Part shown: one piece after another, positions 34,238 to 41,668 of the stretch | Layout of the letters: each line of letters starts with the position of its first letter | Numbering within the stretch: position 1 is the stretch's first letter | NCBI RefSeq assembly: GCF_001434575.1 | Contig: NZ_AZDA01000041.1 | Location: forward strand, 1 to 50,462 | Reading direction: 5' to 3' | From: Loigolactobacillus bifermentans DSM 20003 | GTDB taxonomy: Bacteria; Bacillota; Bacilli; Lactobacillales; Lactobacillaceae | DNA length: 50,462 nucleotides | Notes under the pieces: model-generated | What the model saw: the letters and a program-made list of their open reading frames with translations, nothing else | Database searches by the model: none | Told to the model about the DNA's origin: nothing | Translations under genes and position numbers: made by a program

Positions 34238-34882
34238 ATGCCAAGATTCGTATTGCAAGGTGACGCTGAGCAAGCGCCAGCAATGGCGCGCTACATGAAA
34301 AATCAGTTTCAATTTTTAGGGATCAGAGCACCTGACCGGAAACAACAGGAAAAAGTGCTGTTGCAGCACCCTTTAACTAAAGCGGCTGTTCTCGCGTTAA
34401 TTGAGGCATTATATACGCGGCCTGAACGTGAGTATCAGTACGTGGCCATCGATTTAGCCATTCGGCATTTAAAAGATTGGTCACTTGCTGATTTAAAGTT
34501 TTTGAGCCAGTATGTCACACAAAAAGCGTGGTGGGACAGTGTTGATAGTTGGCGCAGTTTATTTGGTGGGTATGCGAAACAATTTCCAGAGACCAAAGGC
34601 GCTATCTTTGCGATGTTTGCCGGTCAGTCTAATATTTGGATGCGACGGGTAGCCATCACCTTACAATTACAGGATAATGCCCATTTGGACCGTACCTTAT
34701 TGACGCAAGCTATTGAGGCTGATTTAACTACGGATTCATTTTTTATTCAAAAGGCTATTGGTTGGGCGTTACGGCAAGCCAGTAAAGTTGATCCAACTTG
34801 GGTGCGCCATTTTGTTACAACACATTCATTAAGCACTTTAGCCCAGCGCGAGGCTATGAAATATTTAACGGAAAAGAGCTGA
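34238..34882 (+). CDS. DNA alkylation repair protein (AlkD-like HEAT-repeat glycosylase)
   Basis: The 214-residue all-helical protein is of the AlkD family, which excises alkylated bases using HEAT-like repeats. Recognisable parts are FQFLGIRAPDRKQQEK, YQYVAIDLAIRH, AWWDSVDSWRSLFGGY, IWMRRVAITLQL and FFIQKAIGWALRQASKVDP. The WWDSVD region contains the catalytic acid in AlkD proteins. The start at 34238 is chosen over an in-frame ATG at 34208 because AAAGGGGGA precedes it. The yaaA gene begins 6 bp after it, so they form an operon. Confidence 0.9.
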   Translation: MPRFVLQGDAEQAPAMARYMKNQFQFLGIRAPDRKQQEKVLLQHPLTKAAVLALIEALYTRPEREYQYVAIDLAIRHLKDWSLADLKFLSQYVTQKAWWDSVDSWRSLFGGYAKQFPETKGAIFAMFAGQSNIWMRRVAITLQLQDNAHLDRTLLTQAIEADLTTDSFFIQKAIGWALRQASKVDPTWVRHFVTTHSLSTLAQREAMKYLTEKS

Positions 34883-34887
34883 TTGAA

Positions 34888-35628
34888 ATGAAGATCATCA
34901 TTGCACCTGCCATGAAAATGCAGGTGGACGGCGATTCATTGCCACCACGGAGTCAACCGCAATTTTTAGCACAAGCCCAAACGCTACATAATTGGTTAAA
35001 AACGTTAAGTTTTGAACAGGCCCAGCAATTATGGCAATGTAGCACGCGCTTAGCGCGCTTGAATTATGATCAATTACAAAACACAACGTTGGCAGATGCT
35101 GTTACACCAGCGGTACTTGCGTATATCGGGTTACAGTACCAAGCATTAGCGCCAGGGGTGTTGTCGCAATCGGCTTTGGATTATTTACAGGATCATTTAC
35201 GGATCATGTCGGGGTTTTACGGTTTGTTGCGGCCTTTTGATGCCGTTATTCCCTATCGTTTAGAGATGCAATCGAAACCGGTGCTAGCTGGCCAGCAAAA
35301 CTTGTATCAAATTTGGCAGCAGCGTTTGTATCAAGCGCTACAGTTTGAACAAGGCTCTGTTTTGAATTTGGCTTCGATGGAATATGCCAAAGCAGTGCTG
35401 CCTTATTTAAAGCCAACGGATCAATTGATCACCTGTCGCTTTGGGAAATTACAAAATGGTCGCGTTAAACAGCAGGCTACAGCGGCTAAAATGGCGCGCG
35501 GCACAATGGTTCGGTATTTAGCAGAGCACCAGATTGAAACGTTGGTGGGGGTCAAGCAGTTTAACCAACTGAATTATCGGTATTTACCGGCGCTATCAAC
35601 GCCGACGACGCTAGTATTTGGTTGTTAG
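34888..35628 (+). CDS. yaaA: Peroxide stress protein YaaA (DUF328)
   Basis: YaaA family members limit intracellular iron or bind DNA during peroxide stress. The 246 residues show the family's PAMKM start, LRIMSGFYGLLRPFDAVIPYRLEM in the middle, NLASMEYAKAV, and KMARGTMVRYL near the end (a conserved Lys/Arg motif). It lies directly behind the AlkD-like gene, forming a DNA-damage/oxidative-stress pair. The ribosome-binding site is weak, consistent with coupling to the upstream gene. Confidence 0.92.
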   Translation: MKIIIAPAMKMQVDGDSLPPRSQPQFLAQAQTLHNWLKTLSFEQAQQLWQCSTRLARLNYDQLQNTTLADAVTPAVLAYIGLQYQALAPGVLSQSALDYLQDHLRIMSGFYGLLRPFDAVIPYRLEMQSKPVLAGQQNLYQIWQQRLYQALQFEQGSVLNLASMEYAKAVLPYLKPTDQLITCRFGKLQNGRVKQQATAAKMARGTMVRYLAEHQIETLVGVKQFNQLNYRYLPALSTPTTLVFGC

Positions 35629-35671
35629 AAAATAGTATAATGGGGCTAACTTAAAGGGGTAGGTGCGTGAA

Positions 35672-36550
35672 ATGATAAAGTGTCAAAAGTGTGGAACTTT
35701 AAACCAACCACAGGCGAAGTTTTGTGAAAATTGTGGGCAGCCGTTAGCTCAGGCAACCGCACAAGTACGAACGCCAACCGTACAACCAAAACAGCAGGCA
35801 AATTATTGGCCGTGGTTTATTGGTGGCGGAGTTGCGGTGATTGCCATTGTGGCGACGGTGTTCTTCCTGACGCGACCTGATAACACCCAACAGACACAAG
35901 CGACTACAACAGCAGATAGTAGTAGTGTAGTGGCCAGTTCGGATAGCGCGGCAACGACCAGTGCAGCAACAAACGCCAGTACCAGCACCAAAAAGGCGAC
36001 TAACGCAACGGTTGTCTTATCGGATCGTCAAAAGTCAAAAATTAATCAGAAAATGTTGGATTGGGCGGATAGCCGCGCGCAAACGGCGCATTTAGCCGTG
36101 AGCGATTATTATTTTAATCACGGTGCAGCCGGTCAGGGTGATTGGTATGCGGTAACGTCTGATGGGCGTGTTCAAGTCCAAAATCAGGAGAATCCAGGTC
36201 ACTCGGGCTTTAAGCTACATGCAATTGGCGGCTTGGTTTTCTACAGCTCACAAGATGGCACCACGGGCATCGATCATCACTTGATGGGCACTACCGCGGA
36301 AGGGTATACCACTAACATGAATTTCAACAAAACAGTGACGAAGTATCTGTTTTTGGATAACGGCAGTGTTTATGAATTGAAACTGGGGAATGGTGCTACG
36401 GTGGATCCGATAACGGGATTTGGTGAATTAAACAATCATGGTCAAACAGGTGGCAGTTCGGCCATCACCACTGATAAAACCTTTTTGCCGTCTGCTGATA
36501 CCAGTGCCATCAGCACCTTACAACAAATTTTGAAGCAATATCAGTCATAG
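35672..36550 (+). CDS. Zinc-ribbon membrane protein with extracellular domain
   Basis: The 292 residues have an N-terminal zinc ribbon (Cys4, Cys7, Cys18, Cys21), one membrane helix (about 45-64), a Thr/Ser/Ala-rich linker (about 70-105), and a C-terminal domain of about 180 residues expected outside the cell. The last part has beta-type patterns and no recognised family. Similar zinc-ribbon anchored proteins are common in lactobacilli with unknown roles. The following gene (15 bp away) repeats the zinc-ribbon/helix plan without the outer domain. Confidence 0.82.
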   Translation: MIKCQKCGTLNQPQAKFCENCGQPLAQATAQVRTPTVQPKQQANYWPWFIGGGVAVIAIVATVFFLTRPDNTQQTQATTTADSSSVVASSDSAATTSAATNASTSTKKATNATVVLSDRQKSKINQKMLDWADSRAQTAHLAVSDYYFNHGAAGQGDWYAVTSDGRVQVQNQENPGHSGFKLHAIGGLVFYSSQDGTTGIDHHLMGTTAEGYTTNMNFNKTVTKYLFLDNGSVYELKLGNGATVDPITGFGELNNHGQTGGSSAITTDKTFLPSADTSAISTLQQILKQYQS

Positions 36551-36565
36551 AAAGGTTGGTGCGTC

Positions 36566-36811
36566 ATGTATTGTCCAAAATGTGGTACGAAAAATGATCC
36601 GGCAGCAAAGTTTTGTAAAAATTGTGGGCAGCCTTTAGCGGCAGCAAAGCCAGTATCAGATCAACCGAAACAGTCAGGTATTCGCACACAAGCCACGGCA
36701 GGAAATGCGGCAACACGCACACAATCACAGCCGCGTAACTGGTTGTGGTTTGTCGGTGGGTTGGTATTAGCCTTGATCGTTGGTGGGATTTGGTTAACGG
36801 TGGCCCTTTAA
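36566..36811 (+). CDS. Small zinc-ribbon membrane protein
   Basis: The 81-residue protein has a zinc ribbon (Cys3, Cys6, Cys17, Cys20; KFCKNCGQPL nearly identical to KFCENCGQPL in the preceding protein), a linker and one C-terminal membrane helix (about 59-79). It could be a truncated paralogue or a partner subunit. AAAGG precedes the ATG; it is in the same operon as the gene at 35672. Confidence 0.8.
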   Translation: MYCPKCGTKNDPAAKFCKNCGQPLAAAKPVSDQPKQSGIRTQATAGNAATRTQSQPRNWLWFVGGLVLALIVGGIWLTVAL

Positions 36812-36864
36812 AATTGGCATTATATGAAACAAAACATTATTTTAAAAAAGTTTCGAAAAAAGTG

Positions 36865-36892
36865 TTGACTTTATTTAAAATGAAAATATAAT
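36865..36892 (+). promoter_or_regulatory. Promoter of the metY T-box unit
   Basis: TTGACT (36865-36870), 16 bp, and a perfect TATAAT (36887-36892); the transcript should start near 36899. Confidence 0.85.
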
Positions 36893-36898
36893 TAGAGA

Positions 36899-37188
36899 CA
36901 ACTTAAAAAAATGAAATGACAATGAAAAGAAGAGTAATGACTTGTGATTATCCCAGAGAGCTTTCAACGGTGGAAGAAAGCATAATGGCAGGTTATGAAG
37001 ATGATCTTGGAGTCAGCAATTTGGTGCTTCGGTGCTGAATCGCCGTTTTGCAGTCGATATCCTGCACTTGTATAGTCACCATGATGTACAGGCAAAGGTG
37101 TTGATTGTGAAATCAAGACAAAAATGGGTGGTACCACGGAGAATCCGTCCCAGAACGCGCGAAAGCGATGTTCTGGGGCGGATTTTTT
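36899..37188 (+). promoter_or_regulatory. T-box riboswitch (probable Met specifier) ahead of metY
   Basis: Stem I has AAGA then AGAGTA (about 36927-36936) on the 5' side and GAAGATGA then TCTT on the 3' side (36997-37008). ATGAC/GTTAT pairing frames the specifier loop. ATG, one base before the TCTT stem, is the natural specifier for a methionine gene. The T-box GGGTGGTACCACGG is at about 37126-37139, and its TGGT pairs with A73, as in tRNAMet. The terminator AATCCGTCCCAGAAC with its complement (37142-37184) is followed by six T. Confidence 0.92.
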
Positions 37189-37217
37189 GATTGTCAAACT
37201 TGAAAGGAGGCGCATAG

Positions 37218-37307
37218 ATGACTGACTTAAGCTTTATTTTAAATCGGTCTGGTATGGCGGATCAAACGGCGTTGATTCATTTGCGCCTAACAGAATTCAA
37301 ACAATAA
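37218..37307 (+). CDS. 29-residue small ORF between T-box and metY
   Basis: The frame starts at ATG 37218 with a near-perfect AAAGGAGG 7 bp upstream and ends TAA 37307, 29 bp before metY. The peptide begins MTDLSFILNRSG and ends LIHLRLTEFKQ. His21-Leu22-Arg23 falls at the same position as His21-Leu22-Lys23 in the two 38-residue micro-ORFs downstream, but the overall similarity is weak. It may be a leader peptide coupling translation to metY. Confidence 0.5.
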   Translation: MTDLSFILNRSGMADQTALIHLRLTEFKQ

Positions 37308-37336
37308 ACTGAAAACAAACATTTGGAGGAATTACC

Positions 37337-38614
37337 ATGACAGCAGAAAACTTACATTTTGAAACTTTACAAGTAACCGCAGGCCAAACCGTTGACGAAA
37401 CAGGCGCACGTGCCGTACCAATTTACCAAACCACTTCTTACGTTTTTAAAGATGCGGCACAGGCCGCTGGGCGGTTTGCCTTAACCGATGCTGGTAATAT
37501 TTACACGCGCCTGACGAACCCGACTTCAGATGTTCTTGAAAAGCGGGTTGCTGCTTTAGAGCACGGAACGGCTGGTGTGGCATTGGCAACTGGTTCAGCT
37601 GCAATCACCGCTGCAATTTTAAATATTGCGGATGCTGGGGATGAAATTGTTTCAGCCAGTACCCTTTATGGTGGGACGTATGATCTTTTCAGTGTCACAT
37701 TGAAGAAGTTAGGGATTACCACACACTTTGTTGACCCTGATCAGCCTGAAAACTTTGAAGCAGCGATCAACGAACATACCAAAGCGTTGTATATTGAAAG
37801 TATTGGGAATCCTGGCATCAACTTGATTGACTTTGAAGCGGTTGCTGCAATTGCGCATCAACATGGCTTGCTTTTAATCGTCGACAATACGTTTGGGACC
37901 CCTTATCTAACCCAACCGTTAGATCACGGTGCTGACGTTGTGGTTCATTCGGCTACGAAGTTTATTGGCGGCCACGGCACCAGCATGGGCGGCGTGATCG
38001 TTGAAAATGGCAAGTTCGATTATACAGCGACAGACCGCTACCCTGGTTTTACCACCCCAGATGATACTTATAACGGCTTGGTTTGGAAAGACGTTGCGCC
38101 AGCAGCCTTTACGACCAAAGTACGGGCACAAACCTTACGGGATCTAGGCGCCACCATCAGTCCGTTTAACTCATTCTTGTTGATCCAAGGCTTAGAAAGT
38201 TTGTCCTTGCGGGTTGAACGGCACGTTGAAAATACCCGTAAAATTGTTGAATACTTAAGCAATCATCCCAAGGTGGCTTGGGTCAACTACCCTGAATTAC
38301 CAGACAGCCCTTATAAAGCGTTAGCTGATAAGTATTTCCCGAAAGGCGCTGGCTCGATCTTCACCTTAGGCTTAACTGGCGGTGAAAAAGCAGGGAAACA
38401 ATTAATTGAAAATCTCGAATTATTCTCACTGTTAGCGAATGTGGGGGATGCGCATTCTTTGATTATTCACCCTGCATCCACCACCCATGCCCAATTAAAC
38501 GAAGCGCAATTGAAGCAAACTGGGATCACGCCAGACTTGATTCGCTTATCCATTGGGATCGAAAATGTGGACGATTTAATCGCCGACTTAGAACAAGCAT
38601 TAGGTAAACTCTAA
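37337..38614 (+). CDS. metY: O-acetylhomoserine sulfhydrylase (Cys/Met metabolism PLP enzyme)
   Basis: The 425-residue cytoplasmic PLP enzyme makes homocysteine from O-acetylhomoserine and sulfide, and can make methionine directly with methanethiol. Family marks are [35 protein letters not shown]-like [22 protein letters not shown], and the PLP lysine Lys208 in [11 protein letters not shown]. The 425-430 residue length and the insert typical of MetY separate it from shorter cystathionine enzymes. TTGGAGG precedes the ATG. It is under T-box control and lies upstream of a thiohydantoin-type degradation cluster that could supply methanethiol. Confidence 0.93.
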   Translation: MTAENLHFETLQVTAGQTVDETGARAVPIYQTTSYVFKDAAQAAGRFALTDAGNIYTRLTNPTSDVLEKRVAALEHGTAGVALATGSAAITAAILNIADAGDEIVSASTLYGGTYDLFSVTLKKLGITTHFVDPDQPENFEAAINEHTKALYIESIGNPGINLIDFEAVAAIAHQHGLLLIVDNTFGTPYLTQPLDHGADVVVHSATKFIGGHGTSMGGVIVENGKFDYTATDRYPGFTTPDDTYNGLVWKDVAPAAFTTKVRAQTLRDLGATISPFNSFLLIQGLESLSLRVERHVENTRKIVEYLSNHPKVAWVNYPELPDSPYKALADKYFPKGAGSIFTLGLTGGEKAGKQLIENLELFSLLANVGDAHSLIIHPASTTHAQLNEAQLKQTGITPDLIRLSIGIENVDDLIADLEQALGKL

Positions 38615-38655
38615 CCAAAATCACTTTAATCAATGCAGAAAGGAGCGTGTGTCAC

Positions 38656-38772
38656 ATGTATACATTAAAAATTATGTTTGCGGATCAAATGCAATTTGTT
38701 GCCATGAACCACGCTCATTTAAAGGCTAATTTTATCGCCAAATTTGGCGAAAAGGACATGCCAGTCTGTTAA
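38656..38772 (+). CDS. 38-residue micro-ORF, paralogue 1
   Basis: The ATG at 38656 has AAAGGAG upstream and TAA ends at 38772. The peptide begins MYTLKIMFADQMQFVAMN and continues HAHLKANFIAKFGE. It has the same length as, and aligns without gaps to, the micro-ORF at 38943: Met1, Leu4-Lys5-Ile6, Gln13-Phe14, His19, His21-Leu-Lys-Ala-Asn-Phe-Ile-Ala28 and Phe30-Gly-Glu32 are shared. No family is known to me. The paired conservation in protein rather than DNA argues that it is a real gene. Confidence 0.65.
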   Translation: MYTLKIMFADQMQFVAMNHAHLKANFIAKFGEKDMPVC

Positions 38773-38774
38773 TT

Positions 38775-38909
38775 GCCCCTTGTGCGCTTGTAAATTAAAC
38801 TGAACGGCTACCGTCTTGCAATTGTGAAGATGGCGGTTTCGTTTGTGACCCGCTTTTTTCTAATTAAAAAGTGAGCAGTCTGATTTATAAGCAAGTAAGG
38901 GGCTTTTTT
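38775..38909 (+). ncRNA. Three-way-junction RNA with terminator-like end (candidate cis-regulator)
   Basis: GCCCCTT (38775-38781) pairs with AAGGGGC (38897-38903). After a 4x4 loop, GCTTGTAAATTA (38786-38797) pairs with TGATTTATAAGC (38881-38892, two G-T). Inside are hairpin P2 (TGAACG/CGTTTG, 38801-38845, with inner ACCG/CGGT and TCTT/AAGA) and hairpin P3 (GAC...GTC, 38847-38880, with TTTTT/AAAAA). Six T follow P1. This is a closed three-way junction ending like an intrinsic terminator, placed between two paralogous micro-ORFs. No known riboswitch class was recognised. Confidence 0.6.
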
Positions 38910-38942
38910 GACCCAAAAATAACGTAAAAAGGGGGCCCGGCC

Positions 38943-39059
38943 ATGCGTCGATTAAAAATTTGTTTAAAAACTGGTGATCAGTTCTTACCAGTACGTCATT
39001 GTCACTTAAAAGCTAATTTTATTGCCCGCTTTGGCGAAATCGGGCGGCTCACATTTTAA
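38943..39059 (+). CDS. 38-residue micro-ORF, paralogue 2
   Basis: The ATG at 38943 follows AAGGGGG and TAA ends at 39059. The peptide begins MRRLKICLKTGDQFLPVR and continues HCHLKANFIARFGE. About 18 of 38 positions are identical to the micro-ORF at 38656, concentrated in the HxHLKANFIA[KR]FGE core. The His-x-His and nearby Cys could bind metal, but this is speculation. It lies 44 bp before the hydantoinase gene, on the downstream side of the folded RNA. Confidence 0.65.
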   Translation: MRRLKICLKTGDQFLPVRHCHLKANFIARFGEIGRLTF

Positions 39060-39103
39060 TCGGAGTTGCAACAAGCAAACATGATTAAAATGGAGGGTTT
39101 AAG

Positions 39104-40489
39104 ATGACGCAAAAAAAGATTTTATACGGGCAAGTTGTGACGCCTTTACGCGTAACAGCGGCCTATCTGACAGTTGAAAACGGCAAGATCACTGGCATTA
39201 GCACTACCAAGCCAATATTAGATGCAACAACTGAATTTTTTGATTATGGTGCGCAATACATTTTTCCAGGGTTTATTGATGGCCATGTCCATTGTTTCAG
39301 TAATCCTGACGAAGGTTTTGCGGCAACAAGCGTTGGGGCTGCGGTTGGCGGCGTCACCACATTTGTTGATATGCCATATGATCGACCAAAGCCCATTAAC
39401 ACAGCCGCGCGGTTTAATGCCAAAAAGGCCCAGATCAAAGGCCAGACCATTGTGGATATTGCCTTATGGGGCACGATTCCGAAACAGGACGGGGTTAAAG
39501 AAATACCAGGTTTGATTGCGGCAGGGGCAGCGGCCTTTAAAATGTCGACGTTTGAAACCGACCCAGAACGTTTTCCCAAAATCAGTGATGTCGATATTTA
39601 TGACGCGTTAACGAAATTACGTAAAACAGGCATTGTGCCGGCATTTCATTCTGAAAATAATGAGATGATCGTGGATCTGATTGCCCGTTATCAACAAGCA
39701 GGCGCCACTTATCCACGGGCGCATATGGAAACCCGACCGATTATTGTGGAAACCACCGCCGTCCAAGAATTGTGCGAAATTGCGAAGTGGACGGGCAGTA
39801 AGCTGCATATTGTCCATGTTAGCGCGCCAGAAACGGTGGATCTGATCGATGCTTACCGGCAACAAGGTGTGGCGGTGACTTGTGAAACGTGTTATCAATA
39901 TTTAGTGCTCGATATCCATGATTTAGAAAAAATGGGACCACGGGCTAAAATGAATCCACCATTACGGGAACCGGAGACAGTCGCCGGTTTATGGCAGCGG
40001 CTGATTGCTGGCAAAATTGATTATGTGACCTCTGACCATGTGCCTTGGGCGGCTAGTGACAAGGCAAAAGGCCAAGCCAATATTTTTGAAGCACCGTCTG
40101 GTTTACCAGGAATCGAATTGGTTGCGCCTGTTTTATACGATGCCGGTGTGGCCCAAGGGCGGTTAAGTCCCGTGCAATTTAGCCAGCTCATGGCAACTCA
40201 TGTGGCCCAGCGGTTTAACTTTTCACAAAAAGGCAGTATTGAATTAGGTAAGGATGCTGATTTTGCCATTTTAGACCCACAGGCGCAGTTTACAATTACG
40301 GACGCCGGTTTACACACAAAAACCAACGCCATTACCCCCTTAGCAGGTCGTACTTTACAAGGTAAAGTAACTGCTACTTGGGTTCGCGGCCAACGCGTTT
40401 ACGCTGATGATCAAGTCCTGGCACCTTTTACTTATGGTGACTTTGTACCCGGTCAAGGCTTGAAGGCAGGTGCCTCGAATGAAGGTTAA
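39104..40489 (+). CDS. Cyclic amidohydrolase (hydantoinase/allantoinase-like)
   Basis: The 461-residue amidohydrolase-superfamily enzyme opens cyclic amides. The two-metal site is complete: His61 and His63 (DGHVH), carboxylated lysine Lys146 (AAFKMST), His182 (AFHSEN), His238 (HIVHVS) and Asp311 (TSDHVPW). CETCYQYLVLD and KMNPPLREPE resemble allantoinase. The Arg that usually follows HxH in allantoinase and dihydroorotase (HVHFR) is replaced (HVHCF), so the substrate may differ. Neighbours suggest hydantoin-5-propionate. GGAGG lies upstream. The gene overlaps the next one by 11 bp. Confidence 0.9.
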   Translation: MTQKKILYGQVVTPLRVTAAYLTVENGKITGISTTKPILDATTEFFDYGAQYIFPGFIDGHVHCFSNPDEGFAATSVGAAVGGVTTFVDMPYDRPKPINTAARFNAKKAQIKGQTIVDIALWGTIPKQDGVKEIPGLIAAGAAAFKMSTFETDPERFPKISDVDIYDALTKLRKTGIVPAFHSENNEMIVDLIARYQQAGATYPRAHMETRPIIVETTAVQELCEIAKWTGSKLHIVHVSAPETVDLIDAYRQQGVAVTCETCYQYLVLDIHDLEKMGPRAKMNPPLREPETVAGLWQRLIAGKIDYVTSDHVPWAASDKAKGQANIFEAPSGLPGIELVAPVLYDAGVAQGRLSPVQFSQLMATHVAQRFNFSQKGSIELGKDADFAILDPQAQFTITDAGLHTKTNAITPLAGRTLQGKVTATWVRGQRVYADDQVLAPFTYGDFVPGQGLKAGASNEG

Positions 40490-41648
40490 TGCACAACGGT
40501 TTTTAGATAGTTTCAAAGCACTGCAGGCGCTTTTTCCAGAAGATGGTGGCGACGAAGGTTATAATCGCCCTGCTTTTTCGGCCAAGGAACAGCAGGCGCA
40601 TGCCTGGGTCAGCACGCAGCTGCAACAATCAGGTGTGGTGGTCACCCACGATCCGATTCGCAACACGTTTGGGCGCTACGGGCAGCACGGTGGGCCGGCC
40701 ATTGGCTTTGGGTCGCACTTGGATACCGTCAATCATGGTGGCCTCTATGACGGTGCTTACGGGACTTTAGCGGCGCTTGAAGTGATTCGTTCCGCCGCTG
40801 AACAAGCGCTACCGTTACAGCGTGATCTACTTTTTACGAATTTTGTCGGGGAAGAGGTCAATCCACTAGGTGGTACTTTTGGCAGTCGTGCGCTAACGGG
40901 ACAGGTGCCAGTTACTGATAATGATTATTTCACAGCCGCACAAATTCAAGCAGCGCAGTTAGCACCACAAACCTATCGGAATTTTTTAGAACTGCACATT
41001 GAACAATCAAGCGCGCTTGAACAGCAGCAAGTTACCATTGGGATTCCCACCGCAATTGCAGGCATTGTGCGCTACGAGTATCAATTTAGTGGCGCCGCGT
41101 TACATGCCGGCGCCACACCAATGGCCTATCGCGATGATGCCCTGGTAAAAGCCAGTCGATTCATTCAAGCCGTATCGCAGCAAGCAAGGGCCAGTTCAGA
41201 ACAATTAGTGGCAACGGTTGGGCAATTAAGTGTTCAGCCGAACCAGCCAACCGTTATTCCAGGCCAAGTCACATTGATCTTAGAAGTGAGAGCCGTTGAC
41301 ATGCAGGTGGCCTATCAATTTCAACACCAGCTGGATCAATGGCTAAAAGCAGCACAAATCGACTATCACGTTCGAAAAATCGTTGATAAAGTCAGTGCAC
41401 AGTTAGATCCGCAAGTGCAACAAGTGATTCAAGCGGCCGCTGAGCAGCGCCACGATCGTTACACCAAACTATTTTCGGGGGCCAATCATGATGTGAATGC
41501 CATGTCGAAAATCGCAGCAGCGGGTTTGATTTTTGTGCCAAGCCATTTAGGTATCAGTCACAACCCACAGGAATTCACGACGGCGGCTGATTTAGTGGCA
41601 GGCTTACAGGTTTTAGCAGACAGCGTTTATGCTTTGGCAACCGAATAA
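40479..41648 (+). CDS. M20 N-carbamoyl-amino-acid hydrolase (HyuC/AllC-like)
   Basis: The 389-residue metallo-amidase removes the carbamoyl group from N-carbamoyl amino acids. It has GSHLDTV with His80, Asp91 (GGLYDGAYG), Glu125/126, His173 (LELHIEQ) and the C-terminal SGANHDVNAM...FVPSHLGISHNPQE typical of carbamoylases and allantoate amidohydrolases. It overlaps the hydantoinase by 11 bp, the classic two-step hydantoin pathway arrangement. The ATG at 40479 is chosen with AAGGCAGG 8 bp upstream over an in-frame GTG at 40470. The likely substrate in context is N-carbamoyl-glutamate. Confidence 0.9.
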   Translation: MKVNAQRFLDSFKALQALFPEDGGDEGYNRPAFSAKEQQAHAWVSTQLQQSGVVVTHDPIRNTFGRYGQHGGPAIGFGSHLDTVNHGGLYDGAYGTLAALEVIRSAAEQALPLQRDLLFTNFVGEEVNPLGGTFGSRALTGQVPVTDNDYFTAAQIQAAQLAPQTYRNFLELHIEQSSALEQQQVTIGIPTAIAGIVRYEYQFSGAALHAGATPMAYRDDALVKASRFIQAVSQQARASSEQLVATVGQLSVQPNQPTVIPGQVTLILEVRAVDMQVAYQFQHQLDQWLKAAQIDYHVRKIVDKVSAQLDPQVQQVIQAAAEQRHDRYTKLFSGANHDVNAMSKIAAAGLIFVPSHLGISHNPQEFTTAADLVAGLQVLADSVYALATE

Positions 41649-41668
41649 AAGAAAGGAATCAATTGATA

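Noticed and set aside
38641-39060. Known riboswitch class (SAM, THF, guanidine, ydaO) between metY and the hydantoinase
   Set aside because: None of the conserved cores I remember could be found; only the unclassified three-way junction is supported.
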